Assembly (NCBI GenBank): GCA_965200795.1
Contig: CBDAVB010000004.1
Coordinates: forward strand, 82,749 to 146,748
DNA length: 64,000 nt
Reading direction: 5' to 3'
Source of the DNA: Parashewanella sp965200795
Lineage (GTDB): Bacteria; Pseudomonadota; Gammaproteobacteria; Enterobacterales; Shewanellaceae
Position numbers and translations under genes: made by a program. Within the stretch, counting starts at the first letter, position 1. The number at the start of each line of letters is the position of its first letter. Below the pieces are notes generated by a model, which saw nothing but the letters and a program-made list of their open reading frames with translations, had not been told where the DNA came from and made no database searches. Shown here piece by piece: positions 53,259 through 62,959 of this stretch.

Positions 53259-54464
53259 ATGTTTGAGATAATGGACACACACTCAGACGAAGCGGTGATC
53301 AAGGTCATCGGCGTCGGTGGTGGCGGTGGTAACGCCGTTGAGCATATGGTCAGACACAACATCGAAGGTGTTGAATTTGTCGCGACCAATACCGATGCGC
53401 AAGCATTACGTAAATCTTCCGCCGGATCGACTATTCAGCTCGGACGTGATGTCACTAAAGGATTAGGGGCTGGAGCGAATCCGGAAATAGGTCGTATGGC
53501 GGCAGAGGAAGATAAAGAGCACATCCGCGCGTCGATTAAAGGCTGTGACATGATTTTCATCGCGGCGGGTATGGGCGGCGGTACAGGTACCGGGGCGGCA
53601 CCGGTGGTGGCGCAGATTGCTAAAGAAGAAGGCATACTTACGGTTGCGGTCGTTACCAAACCGTTCCCGTTTGAAGGTAAAAAGCGCATGGCTTTTGCCG
53701 AGCAAGGCATTGAAGATCTCGCTAAGCAAGTGGACTCATTAATTACGATTCCGAACGAAAAGTTATTAAAGGTTCTGGGGCGCGGGACGTCTTTACTGGA
53801 TGCTTTTGCGGCGGCGAATAATGTATTGCTTGGTGCGGTTCAGGGTATTGCTGAGCTTATTACGCGTCCGGGGCTGATTAACGTCGACTTCGCTGACGTG
53901 AAAACCGTAATGTCCGAAATGGGTAATGCCATGATGGGCACAGGTATCGCCAGCGGTGAAGATCGCGCCGAGGAGGCGGCGGAAGCCGCGGTAGCGAGTC
54001 CGCTGCTGGAAGACATCGATCTTGCCGGCGCGCGTGGTGTATTAGTTAACATCACTGCGGGTATGGACATGAGCATCGAAGAATTTGAGACCGTGGGTAA
54101 CCATGTTAAAGCGTACGCTTCTGACAATGCGACCGTGGTCGTTGGTGCGGTAATCGACCCTGAAATGAGCGATGAGCTGCGCGTGACGGTTGTGGCCACC
54201 GGAATCGGCGCTGAGAAAAAACCGGATATCACCTTAGTGAGCAAACCGGCGCCCAGAGATATTCCGGCGACGCCGGCTGAGCCGTTAACGGTATCAACCG
54301 CTGATAAAGCGGCGATTGAAGATTCAAATGTCGCGACGGCGGCTGGCAATGTCGTGCAAGTCGGTGTGAGCCAGGCTCAGGCGGTACCGGCTCAAACTAA
54401 AGCACCAAAGAATGAACTGGATTACTTAGATATTCCGGCTTTCTTACGCAAACAAGCGGACTAA
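53259..54464 (+). CDS. ftsZ: Cell division GTPase FtsZ
   Basis: Tubulin-like GTPase forming the Z ring. The 401-residue product has VIGVGGGGGNAVEHM (residues about 16-30), tubulin signature GGGTGTGAAPVVAQIA (about 107-122), T7 loop NVDFADVKTVM, a variable Ala/Pro linker from about 320 and the conserved C-terminal peptide LDYLDIPAFLRKQAD that binds FtsA and ZipA. ATG 53259 follows GGAG. A strong hairpin follows 100 nt downstream. Confidence 0.98.
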   Translation: MFEIMDTHSDEAVIKVIGVGGGGGNAVEHMVRHNIEGVEFVATNTDAQALRKSSAGSTIQLGRDVTKGLGAGANPEIGRMAAEEDKEHIRASIKGCDMIFIAAGMGGGTGTGAAPVVAQIAKEEGILTVAVVTKPFPFEGKKRMAFAEQGIEDLAKQVDSLITIPNEKLLKVLGRGTSLLDAFAAANNVLLGAVQGIAELITRPGLINVDFADVKTVMSEMGNAMMGTGIASGEDRAEEAAEAAVASPLLEDIDLAGARGVLVNITAGMDMSIEEFETVGNHVKAYASDNATVVVGAVIDPEMSDELRVTVVATGIGAEKKPDITLVSKPAPRDIPATPAEPLTVSTADKAAIEDSNVATAAGNVVQVGVSQAQAVPAQTKAPKNELDYLDIPAFLRKQAD

Positions 54465-54535
54465 GCCTTAACGTAAAAGCTTAATGCTGAGCGGTGACGC
54501 CGATCGCTTTATCCGGTCTGCGAAATGGCGGATTT

Positions 54536-54563
54536 TTGTGTCATCGCAAAAATGTGTTAGGAT
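54536..54563 (+). promoter_or_regulatory. Candidate lpxC promoter
   Basis: TTGTGT (54536-54541), 16-nt spacer, TAGGAT (54558-54563). If used, the transcript would begin at the foot of the hairpin that precedes lpxC. Confidence 0.35.
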
Positions 54564-54564
54564 A

Positions 54565-54612
54565 CCCGACCGGCCAAACCAGCCTGCGGTTTGGCCGGTG
54601 TCGGGATTTTTT
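54565..54612 (+). terminator. Very strong hairpin with T-run between ftsZ and lpxC
   Basis: CCCGACCGGCCAAACC (54565-54580) pairs with GGTTTGGCCGG (54588-54598) and GTCGGG (54600-54605): 16 base pairs with a small bulge, loop AGCCTGC, then A and six T (54607-54612). It should terminate the ftsZ transcript; it lies only 34 nt before lpxC and could also act as a leader attenuator. Confidence 0.85.
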
Positions 54613-54646
54613 ACATTATTAAGTACAACGATAAACGGTTAACTGC

Positions 54647-55570
54647 ATGATTTTTCAAAGAACGGTTAAGAAAATGGTGAAAACAACCGGAGTGGGATTG
54701 CACTCCGGTAATAAAGTGACATTAGCCATTCGTCCGGCTCCGGTGAACACGGGTATTGTCTTCATGCGTACCGATCTTGAACCTGCGGTGGCGATTCCGG
54801 CCAAAGCGGATCAGGTTCGGGAAAGTATGCTGTGTACTGTGCTGATGAACGACGAGGGTGTAAAAGTCCAGACGATTGAACATTTATTTGCCGCATTATC
54901 CGGACTGGGCATTGATAACGCGGTTATTGATGTTGACGCGCCTGAAATTCCGATTATGGACGGTAGCGCGAGTCCGTTTGTGTTTTTGCTGCAATCCGCG
55001 GGTGTCGCGCAACAAACGGCTCCGAAAAAATATTTGCGTGTTAAAAAGCCTGTTAAAGTTGAAGACGGCGATAAGTGGGCGATGTTGAAACCGCATCAAG
55101 GTTTCAGAGTGGATTTCGAAATTGATTTCGACCATCCGGAAATCGCTCGCAGTCAACAACATATGATAATGGACTTTTCCACTGACGGATTTGTTAAAGA
55201 CATCAGCCGCGCGCGGACTTTTGGCTTTATGCGTGATATCGAATATCTGAGAGCCAATAACTTAGCGCTCGGCGGCAGTATGGAAAATGCCGTCGTGCTT
55301 GACGAATTTAAAGTGCTTAACCCTAACGGTTTAAGATACGATGATGAATTCTTAAAACATAAGATCCTGGATGCGTTCGGAGATCTTTATGTTGCCGGAC
55401 ATGCGATTGTCGGTGAGTTCTCAGCTTACAAAACAGGTCACGCGCTGAATAACAAATTGGTCAGAGCTTTGCTGGGCCGTCAAGAAGCGTGGGAGCTAGT
55501 GAGCTACGAGCAAGAGGCCGATGTGCCGGTAAGTTTTATATCTTCAGATAACTCAGGCGTTTTCGCTTAA
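54647..55570 (+). CDS. lpxC: UDP-3-O-acyl-GlcNAc deacetylase
   Basis: Zinc deacetylase, committed step of lipid A synthesis. The 307-residue product has KTTGVGLHSGNKVTL (about 10-24), the first zinc His in TIEHLFAALSGLGIDNA (about 76-92), IPIMDGSASPFVF, and the second metal site KHKILDAFGDLYV (His and Asp). Length equals E. coli (305). Standard distal neighbour of ftsZ. Its stop TAA shares the palindrome TTAA (55567-55570) with the stop of the convergent gene. Confidence 0.97.
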   Translation: MIFQRTVKKMVKTTGVGLHSGNKVTLAIRPAPVNTGIVFMRTDLEPAVAIPAKADQVRESMLCTVLMNDEGVKVQTIEHLFAALSGLGIDNAVIDVDAPEIPIMDGSASPFVFLLQSAGVAQQTAPKKYLRVKKPVKVEDGDKWAMLKPHQGFRVDFEIDFDHPEIARSQQHMIMDFSTDGFVKDISRARTFGFMRDIEYLRANNLALGGSMENAVVLDEFKVLNPNGLRYDDEFLKHKILDAFGDLYVAGHAIVGEFSAYKTGHALNNKLVRALLGRQEAWELVSYEQEADVPVSFISSDNSGVFA

Positions 55571-56028
55571 TCGGATTCAGAATGCCTTTCACGGCTGGCT
55601 CTTGCGGCCAGCCGTTTTAGTTTTTGCCCTAAACTTCCTTCAGTGTGTTCAGCCAAGGCTTCAATATGTGAAGCCGCTGTAACACTGAGTTGTGCGTAAC
55701 TTGGTTCACTCTTTGGAGTGCGAGATTGCATCCTCGGGTTGACTTTAACGTCAATTACGGTGAGCATTGGTAGCGCTTCACTTTGAAGTTTAAGTAATAA
55801 ATGGGATTTTTGAAAATTGAGTCGGGCGGCCCAGGCCGAAGAAGACACTTCTATAATTAATCTGTCTTGTCTGAAATTGGCGACCTTAATATGCGCGACT
55901 AACGGATCTGATAACTGTTGTTTAACAACTTGATCCAAACGTAATAATAATTCAGCTTTCTCTTTCAGCTCGGGAAGCCTGCCTGAAACGGTTAATAGTT
56001 GACTGAGATCTTGAGGAAGCTTTTTCAT
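55567..56028 (-). CDS. DUF721/DciA-like protein
   Basis: The 153-residue product has the N-terminal LDQVVKQQLSDPLVAHIKVANFRQDRLIIEVSSSAWAARLNFQKSHLL region typical of DUF721, whose members include the DnaB-loading factor DciA. The C-terminal third is basic and probably disordered. Located between lpxC and secA, where Pseudomonas and relatives carry the same family. A role in helicase loading is family-based inference; its stop overlaps that of lpxC on the other strand. Confidence 0.8.
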   Translation of the reverse strand: MKKLPQDLSQLLTVSGRLPELKEKAELLLRLDQVVKQQLSDPLVAHIKVANFRQDRLIIEVSSSAWAARLNFQKSHLLLKLQSEALPMLTVIDVKVNPRMQSRTPKSEPSYAQLSVTAASHIEALAEHTEGSLGQKLKRLAARASRERHSESD

Positions 56029-56053
56029 AATATTAATACTGGCTTAATTGGTA

Positions 56054-56953
56054 ATGAGTGTAACCGTATTTATTCAAGGCAAGAATGGCGTGCTACGTTG
56101 GCGGCTTGGCAAACGTTGGTTGCTCTTGCCCGCTTTAATGTTGTTCGGCATTGCTAGCTTTTACCATTATAGTAATGAACGTTTCGCGGATCAGCAAGCC
56201 GACATGGATTCCGTAAAAGCTCTGCGTAACGCGCAAAAACAACAAATCTTAAAATTAAAAGATGCTACTGAGTCGCAACTTTCTATGCTTGTTACTCATG
56301 TGGCACGTTTACAAGCCGAGATGACCCGCCTGGAAGCCCTGGGTCAGCAAGTTGCAAAGCAAAATAACTTAGACGATCAGTTCGACTTTTCTTCAGAAGT
56401 CGGGGTAGGTGGTGTCTCTGAGCTCGGTGAAACTATCGAGCTGGACAGCCTTATCGCTGATATGGGTAAGCTCGCTAATAACCTGGATCATAATCAAACT
56501 CAACTTTCGGTACTTGAAACTGTTGTTTCTAATCTCCATATAGATAAAGAACGTTACATTTCCGGTCGCCCGATCAAAAAAGGCTGGTTATCTTCACCTT
56601 ACGGAATGCGCAATGATCCGTTCACCGGCCGCAGAGCCATGCATAAAGGTATCGACTTTGCCGGCAAGGAAGGCGAGCCCGTAAGAGCAACCGCCGCTGG
56701 TGTCGTCACATGGGCCGGTAGCATGTTCGGCTACGGAAACCTAGTTGAGATTGATCATGGTAACGGTTTAAAAACCCGTTACGGACACAATGAGTCCGTA
56801 ACTGTAAAGGTCGGAGATATTGTGACCAAGGGACAAGAAATCGCGAAATTAGGGAGTACCGGGCGTTCAACCGGCCCGCATGTGCACTACGAGGTGCTGC
56901 GAAATGGAAAGCAAATCGATCCGCAAAAATACGTCTACCGCAAGGCAGGCTAA
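56054..56953 (+). CDS. M23-family peptidoglycan peptidase with coiled coil
   Basis: Membrane-anchored LytM-type metalloendopeptidase or its regulator. ATG 56054 is chosen over a TTG two codons earlier. The 299-residue product has a TM helix (about 18-36), a periplasmic coiled coil (about 45-105) and an M23 domain with HKGIDFAG (zinc His and Asp, about 197-204), YGNLVEIDHGNGLKTRYGH and GPHVHYEV carrying the HxH zinc ligand. All catalytic residues are present, so an active enzyme is likely. Conserved between lpxC and secA in pseudomonads. Confidence 0.9.
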   Translation: MSVTVFIQGKNGVLRWRLGKRWLLLPALMLFGIASFYHYSNERFADQQADMDSVKALRNAQKQQILKLKDATESQLSMLVTHVARLQAEMTRLEALGQQVAKQNNLDDQFDFSSEVGVGGVSELGETIELDSLIADMGKLANNLDHNQTQLSVLETVVSNLHIDKERYISGRPIKKGWLSSPYGMRNDPFTGRRAMHKGIDFAGKEGEPVRATAAGVVTWAGSMFGYGNLVEIDHGNGLKTRYGHNESVTVKVGDIVTKGQEIAKLGSTGRSTGPHVHYEVLRNGKQIDPQKYVYRKAG

Positions 56954-57010
56954 GAGCAACATCGGCTTGATAAGAATTGAATTTTAGCCTTTTAAATATA
57001 AGTGATTCAG

Positions 57011-59737
57011 ATGTTTGGAAAATTACTGACAAAAATCTTCGGTAGTCGTAACGAGCGTACTCTAAAAAGTTTAGGGATGATCGTTAATCAGATTAATGCG
57101 TTAGAAGCCGATTATGAAAAATTCTCAGATGAAGAATTAGCGGCAAAAACCGCGGAGTTCAGAAAACGCCTGGAAGAAGGCGAAACACTTCAGGACATCA
57201 TGGCGGAAGCCTTTGCCGTCGTCCGTGAAGCTTCAAAGCGTGTATTTGAGATGCGCCATTTCGACGTACAGCTGCTCGGTGGTATGGTGCTGGATAGTAA
57301 CCGTATCGCGGAAATGCGAACCGGTGAAGGTAAAACACTGACCGCGACCCTACCGGCTTACCTTAACGGGTTGACAGGTAAAGGCGTACATATCATTACC
57401 GTGAACGACTATCTCGCGCGTCGTGACGCTGAGTTTAACCGCCCATTATTTGAGTATCTGGGTCTGAGCGTTGGTGTTAACGTCGCGAACCTTTCTCCGC
57501 AAGAGAAAAAGCAAGCTTACGCCAGTGACATTACCTACGGTACTAATAACGAATTCGGTTTCGATTACCTTCGTGACAACATGGCTTTCTCACCTGCCGA
57601 GCGGGTGCAGAGGCCTTTACACTATGCGCTGATCGATGAAGTTGACTCGATTCTTATCGATGAAGCCCGGACGCCGTTAATTATCTCCGGCGCGGCGGAG
57701 GACAGTTCTGAGCTTTACATTAAAGTTGATAAATTGATTCCGAACCTGATTAAACAAGATAAAGAAGATACTGAGGAATACACAGGCGATGGTGACTACA
57801 CTATTGATGAAAAAGCCAAGCAAGTTCATATGACCGAACGCGGTCAGGAAAAAATTGAACAGCTGTTAATGAAAGTGGGATTACTGCCGCAAGGTGACTC
57901 ACTTTATTCCGCGGCCAATATTTCTCTGCTTCACCACGTAAATGCTGCATTGCGCGCGCATACCTTATTTGAAAAAGACGTTGACTATATCGTTCAAGAC
58001 GATGAAGTGATCATTGTTGACGAACACACCGGCCGTACCATGCCGGGCCGCCGCTGGTCTGAGGGTTTACACCAAGCGGTAGAGGCCAAAGAAGGCGCGA
58101 GCATTCAGAATGAGAACCAAACCTTAGCGTCCATTACCTTCCAAAACTACTTCCGTCTGTATGAGAAATTAGCGGGGATGACAGGCACAGCGGATACCGA
58201 AGCATTCGAATTCCAGCATATCTATGGTTTGGATACCGTTGTGGTACCGACCAACAAACCGATGATCCGGGATGATCGCGCTGATCTTGTTTATCTGACC
58301 GCAGCGGAAAAATACAACGCTATTCTTGAAGACATCCGAGATTGTCGTGAGCGTGGTCAGCCGGTTCTGGTTGGCACTGTTTCAATCGAACAATCTGAGC
58401 TGCTTTCTCAGATGATGAAAAAAGAAAAAATCCCTCACTCTGTACTGAACGCTAAATTCCACGAAAAAGAAGCCGAGATTGTAGCGCAAGCGGGTCGTGC
58501 AGGCGTGGTTACCGTAGCGACCAATATGGCGGGTCGTGGTACCGATATCGTTTTGGGCGGCAGCTGGGCCGCTGAAATCGCTGAGCTGGCAAATCCGACT
58601 GATGAGCAAATCGCTAAAATCAAAGCTGACTGGCAGATTCGCCACGATGAAGTGGTTGCCGCGGGTGGTCTGCATATTTTAGGCACTGAGCGTCACGAGT
58701 CACGTCGTATTGATAACCAGCTTCGTGGTCGTTCAGGTCGTCAAGGGGATGCCGGTTCATCTCGTTTCTATCTTTCTATGGAAGACAGCTTAATGCGTAT
58801 CTTCGCATCTGACCGTGTCGCGGGCATGATGAAAAAACTGGGTATGGAAGAAGGTGAAGCCATTGAGCATCCGTGGGTATCACGCGCGATTGAAAACGCA
58901 CAACGTAAAGTAGAAGCCCGTAACTTTGATATTCGTAAACAGCTTCTGGAGTTTGATGATGTCGCGAATGACCAGCGTCAGGTCGTTTACTCGCAGCGTA
59001 ATGATCTTATGGACGCGGAAAGTATCGAAGATACTATTGCGATGATTAAGGAAGACGTACTGAACGGTTTAATTGACCAATACATTCCGCCGCAGTCTAT
59101 CGAAGAAATGTGGGACGTACCTGGTTTAGAAACTCGCCTGTTACAAGAATTCGCGATGTCGCTGCCAATCCAAGAGTGGTTAGATAAAGAGGATGATCTC
59201 CATGAAGAAACATTACGTGAGCGTATCGTAAACACATGGAGTGAAGCTTATGCCGCTAAAGAGCAGATGGTGGGCGCTGAAGTCTTACGACAATTTGAAA
59301 AGTCAGTAATGCTGCAAACACTGGATCAATTATGGAAAGAACATCTTTCAGCGATGGATCATTTACGTCAAGGCATCCACTTACGCGGATACGCGCAAAA
59401 GAATCCTAAGCAGGAATACAAGCGTGAGTCGTTTGAGCTATTCCAGCAAATGCTGGATAGTTTGAAATATGACGTGATCAGTATTCTTTCTAAAGTACAG
59501 GTTCAGGCGCAATCGGATGTCGATGAGATGGAGCAACGTCGTCGTGAAGAAGAAGCAAAGATCCGCAGAGACTTCCAACACGCAGAAGCTCAGTCTATGG
59601 TTGGTGGTGACGAAGCCGTTGAAACAATGGCCGCACACACACCAGTAGTTCGTGACGGTGAAAAAGTCGGCCGTAACGATCCTTGCCCATGCGGTTCAGG
59701 TAAAAAATACAAACAGTGTCACGGCAAATTAAGCTAA
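57011..59737 (+). CDS. secA: Preprotein translocase ATPase SecA
   Basis: Motor that drives secretory proteins through SecYEG. ATG 57011 is used; a GTG three codons earlier is not needed for alignment (MFGKLLTKIFGSRNERTL). The 908-residue product has Walker A MRTGEGKTLTATL, DEAD-like IDEVDSILIDEARTPLIISG, the preprotein-binding domain, GTDIVLGGSW, QLRGRSGRQGD and the C-terminal zinc tail GRNDPCPCGSGKKYKQCHGK that contacts SecB and ribosomes. Length close to E. coli (901). Followed by a terminator. Confidence 0.98.
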   Translation: MFGKLLTKIFGSRNERTLKSLGMIVNQINALEADYEKFSDEELAAKTAEFRKRLEEGETLQDIMAEAFAVVREASKRVFEMRHFDVQLLGGMVLDSNRIAEMRTGEGKTLTATLPAYLNGLTGKGVHIITVNDYLARRDAEFNRPLFEYLGLSVGVNVANLSPQEKKQAYASDITYGTNNEFGFDYLRDNMAFSPAERVQRPLHYALIDEVDSILIDEARTPLIISGAAEDSSELYIKVDKLIPNLIKQDKEDTEEYTGDGDYTIDEKAKQVHMTERGQEKIEQLLMKVGLLPQGDSLYSAANISLLHHVNAALRAHTLFEKDVDYIVQDDEVIIVDEHTGRTMPGRRWSEGLHQAVEAKEGASIQNENQTLASITFQNYFRLYEKLAGMTGTADTEAFEFQHIYGLDTVVVPTNKPMIRDDRADLVYLTAAEKYNAILEDIRDCRERGQPVLVGTVSIEQSELLSQMMKKEKIPHSVLNAKFHEKEAEIVAQAGRAGVVTVATNMAGRGTDIVLGGSWAAEIAELANPTDEQIAKIKADWQIRHDEVVAAGGLHILGTERHESRRIDNQLRGRSGRQGDAGSSRFYLSMEDSLMRIFASDRVAGMMKKLGMEEGEAIEHPWVSRAIENAQRKVEARNFDIRKQLLEFDDVANDQRQVVYSQRNDLMDAESIEDTIAMIKEDVLNGLIDQYIPPQSIEEMWDVPGLETRLLQEFAMSLPIQEWLDKEDDLHEETLRERIVNTWSEAYAAKEQMVGAEVLRQFEKSVMLQTLDQLWKEHLSAMDHLRQGIHLRGYAQKNPKQEYKRESFELFQQMLDSLKYDVISILSKVQVQAQSDVDEMEQRRREEEAKIRRDFQHAEAQSMVGGDEAVETMAAHTPVVRDGEKVGRNDPCPCGSGKKYKQCHGKLS

Positions 59738-59754
59738 TTGGTGATTGTTTTTCA

Positions 59755-59785
59755 AAAAGGCTTACTAATAATGTACGCCTTTTGT
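59755..59785 (+). terminator. Terminator after secA
   Basis: AAAAGGC (59755-59761) pairs with GCCTTTT (59777-59783), extended by TAC/GTA across one mismatch, 7-nt loop; ends in the T-run of the right arm. Confidence 0.7.
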
Positions 59786-59851
59786 GTATCTGCGGCTTAT
59801 TAAAAGCAATAACAGCCTTTACTGAATCCCCTTAAAAAAAGACAATAATTA

Positions 59852-61390
59852 GTCGGCCATGAAAAACATCTAACATTCTGATCGCTAATAAAATATAGCT
59901 ATTTGACACATTCAATTTCGACCAGAAATGATATAGTTAACCTATGGTTTCTGGTCGTTTTGGGTGCTAAAAATGCTCAAAGAAAGCCCGTCAAATTTAC
60001 CTCATGCCAGTCTGTTTAATATCACAGACCAACTTCTGCAAACTCACCCTTTACTCATTTTAGCTAATGCCTTTGATTGGCGAGCGTTGGAAGAAGAGTT
60101 CAAGCCGTTATACAAAAAATCAGGCCGTAAAGCGAAGCCAATTCGGTTGATGTGCGGTTTGCTAATACTCAAGCAACTTTACAAACTCAGCGATGAAGCC
60201 TTGGTCGATGAGTGGCTGATGAACGTGTATTTTCAAGTGTTTTGTGGTGAGACAGAGTTTCAAACAGCACGCCCTTGTGATGCCAGTGAACTCAGTGTTT
60301 TTCGTAAGCGCATCGGTGAAAAAGGCTGTGAAAAAATCTTTGCATTATCTGTGGCTTTACACGGTGACAAAGCTGAAGATGACACCGTGTACGTTGATAC
60401 AACCGTCCAAGAAAAAGCCATTACTTATCCGACAGATAGCAAACTTGCCATCAAGGTGGTTAACCGACTCAATAAACTTGCCAAAGTATTTGGGATCAAG
60501 CAAAGACGTACTTATGTCAAAGAAGTCAAACAGCTACGCATTGACTGTCGCAGCTTTAGACATGCCAAAAATCGAAGTAAAGCAAGAAGAGCGTTAAAAA
60601 GGTTGCGTGTTATCGCAGGCAGGCTTTTAAGGGAGCTGCAACGCAAACTTCCACAAGATGTCATTGATTTACAAAAAGAGAATTTTTCCAATTATGAAAA
60701 AGCCATTACACAGCAACGTAAAGACAAGAACAAGATTTACAGCCTTCATGAACCCGATGTTTACTGCGTAGGGAAAGGCAAAGACCATAAGCCATACGAG
60801 TATGGTAAAAAGGCTTCTGTCGTGCTCACAGAGCAGAGTCAATTAATCATTGGTGTAACCAGTCATGACAAACATGAACACGACTCAAAATTGCTTAGAC
60901 CTGCACTTGACCATGCCCATAAACACCGAAAGAGTAAAATCACTACAGCCGTTGTAGATAAAGGCTATAAAGGGTGTATGCAGTATGTTGACCAAGAAGT
61001 TGTTATCCCTAGCCGGCCATTAAAACGGGACTCGCAAGCAAAGAGAAAACGCAAAAGTGAACTCTGTAAAAAACGGGCAACAATTGAACCAGTAATCGGG
61101 CATTTGAAGAGTGATTTTAGGCTGTGTAAGAACTGGTTAAAGGGCAGTGTTGGCGACTCAATAAACCTTCTAACGGCTGCGTGTGCCTGGAACCTGAGAA
61201 AGTGGTTAGCCATTTTCTTTTTGCTCGAAAAAGATGGTGAGTTTTGGTTATTTTGTAGTGAAATTGGTGAAAAAGGCTGTGAAAAAATCTTTGCATTATC
61301 TGTGGCTTTACACGGTTCTGACATTTTGCTGTAAGATCAGACACCGTGTACGTTGATACAACCGTCCAAGTTATGTTTTTCAGTACCGAC
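59852..61390 (+). mobile_element. IS5-superfamily insertion sequence, copy B (transposase intact, tail altered)
   Basis: A 1539-bp element with the same ends as copies A and C (left GTCGGCCATGAAAAACAT, right ...TTTTTCAGTACCGAC). Left flank TAATTA is the same hexamer as at copy A; the right flank (TTACTT) does not duplicate it. The last 130 bp before the right end differ from A and C because segments of the element's own interior have replaced the normal tail. Confidence 0.85.
59973..61334 (+). CDS. IS5-type DDE transposase (copy B, only intact copy)
   Basis: 453 residues from ATG 59973 (a GTG three codons earlier is possible). It has an N-terminal DNA-binding part (LMCGLLILKQLYKLSDEAL), first catalytic Asp in VYVDTTVQEK (about 142), second in VVDKGYKGCMQYVDQ and Glu in IEPVIGHLKSDFRLCKNWL. 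Its C-terminus is abnormal: after LFCSEI it repeats, in frame, an 18-residue peptide (GEKGCEKIFALSVALHG) also found at about 115-131, then ends SDILL. The catalytic core is complete, so activity is plausible and could also mobilise A and C in trans. Confidence 0.88.
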   Translation: MLKESPSNLPHASLFNITDQLLQTHPLLILANAFDWRALEEEFKPLYKKSGRKAKPIRLMCGLLILKQLYKLSDEALVDEWLMNVYFQVFCGETEFQTARPCDASELSVFRKRIGEKGCEKIFALSVALHGDKAEDDTVYVDTTVQEKAITYPTDSKLAIKVVNRLNKLAKVFGIKQRRTYVKEVKQLRIDCRSFRHAKNRSKARRALKRLRVIAGRLLRELQRKLPQDVIDLQKENFSNYEKAITQQRKDKNKIYSLHEPDVYCVGKGKDHKPYEYGKKASVVLTEQSQLIIGVTSHDKHEHDSKLLRPALDHAHKHRKSKITTAVVDKGYKGCMQYVDQEVVIPSRPLKRDSQAKRKRKSELCKKRATIEPVIGHLKSDFRLCKNWLKGSVGDSINLLTAACAWNLRKWLAIFFLLEKDGEFWLFCSEIGEKGCEKIFALSVALHGSDILL

Positions 61391-61397
61391 TTACTTA

Positions 61398-62915
61398 GTC
61401 GGTCATGAAAAACATCTAACATTCTGATCGCTAATAAAATATAGCTATTTGATACATTCAATTTCGACCAGAAATGATATAGTTAACCTATGGTTTCTGG
61501 TCGTTTTGGGTGCTAAAAGTGCTCAAAGAAAGCCCGTCAAATTTACCTCATGCCAGTCTGTTTAATATCACAGACCAACTTCTGCAAACTCACCCTTTAC
61601 TCATTTTAGCTAATGCCTTTGATTGGCGAGCGTTGGAAGAAGAGTTCAAGCCGTTATACAAAAAATCAGGCCGTAAAGCGAAGCCAATTCGGTTGATGTG
61701 CGGTTTGCTAATACTCAAGCAGCTCTACAAATTGAGCGATGAAGCTCTGGTCGAACAATGGCTGATGAACGTGTATTTTCAAGTGTTTTGTGGTGAGACA
61801 GAGTTTCAAACAGCACGCCCTTGTGATGCCAGTGAACTCAGTGTTTTTCGTAAGCGCATCGGTGAAAAAGGCTGTGAAAAAATCTTTGCATTATCTGTGG
61901 CTTTACACGGTGACAAAGCTGAAGATGACACCGTGTACGTTGATACAACCGTCCAAGAAAAAGCCATTACTTATCCGACAGATAGCAAACTTGCCATCAA
62001 GGTGGTTAACCGACTCAATAAACTAGCCAAAGTATTTGGGATCAGACAAAGGCGTACTTATGTCAAAGAAGTCAAACAGCTACGCATTGACTGCCGCAGC
62101 TTTAGACATGCCAAAAATCGAAGTAAAGCAAGAAGAGCGTTAAAAAGGTTGCGTGTTATCGCAGGCAGGCTTTTAAGGGAGCTGCAACGCAAACTTCCAC
62201 AAGATGTCATTGATTTACAAAAAGAGAATTTTTCCAATTATGAAAAAGCCATTACACAGCAACGTAAAGACAAGAACAAGATTTACAGCCTTCATGAACC
62301 CGATGTTTACTGCGTAGGGAAAGGCAAAGACCATAAGCCATACGAGTATGGTAAAAAGGCTTCTGTCGTGCTCACAGAGCAGAGTCAATTAATCATTGGT
62401 GTAACCAGTCATGACAAACATGAACACGACTCAAAATTGCTTAGAGCCCGCACTTGACCATGCCCATAAACACCGAAAGAGTAAAATCACTACAGCCGTT
62501 GTAGATAAAGGCTATAAAGGGTGTAAGCAGTATGTTGACCAAGAAGTTGTTATCCCTAGTCGGCCATTAAAACGGGACTCGCAAGCAAAGAGAAAACGCA
62601 AAAGTGAACTCTGTAAAAAACGGGCGACAATTGAACCAGTAATCGGGCATTTGAAGAGTGATTTTAGGCTGTGTAAGAACTGGTTAAAGGGCAGTGTTGG
62701 CGACTCAATAAACCTTCTAATGGCTGCGTGTGCCTGGAACCTGAGAAAGTGGTTAGCCATTTTCTTTTTGCTCGAAAAAGATGGTGAGTTTTGGCTATTT
62801 TGTAGTGAAATTGATGCGAAATATAAGAAATGTTGCTTTTGGGTACGGTTCTGAATTTTGCGTAAATCAGATGCCGTACATTTTAAATCTTGAAGTTATG
62901 TTTTTCAGTACCGAC
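61398..62915 (+). mobile_element. IS5-superfamily insertion sequence, copy C (inactive)
   Basis: A 1518-bp element, head-to-tail with copy B and separated from it by 7 bp. Flanked by a perfect 6-bp direct repeat TACTTA (61392-61397 and 62916-62921), so it inserted immediately beside copy B. Ends match those of copy A; the tail is the normal version. Confidence 0.88.
61510..62854 (+). pseudogene. IS5-type transposase, frameshifted (copy C)
   Basis: Nearly identical to copy B except for a one-base insertion at about 62445-62450 (LLRPALDHAH becomes LLRART-stop) that splits the gene into 61510-62457 and 62411-62854. The ATG used in copy B is GTG here. Catalytic Asp1 lies in the first piece, Asp2 and Glu in the second, so the product is dead unless frameshifted. 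Confidence 0.9.
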
Positions 62916-62959
62916 TACTTATATTGTGCATTTCTGCTTGATTGATTAAGGAACTAGAA

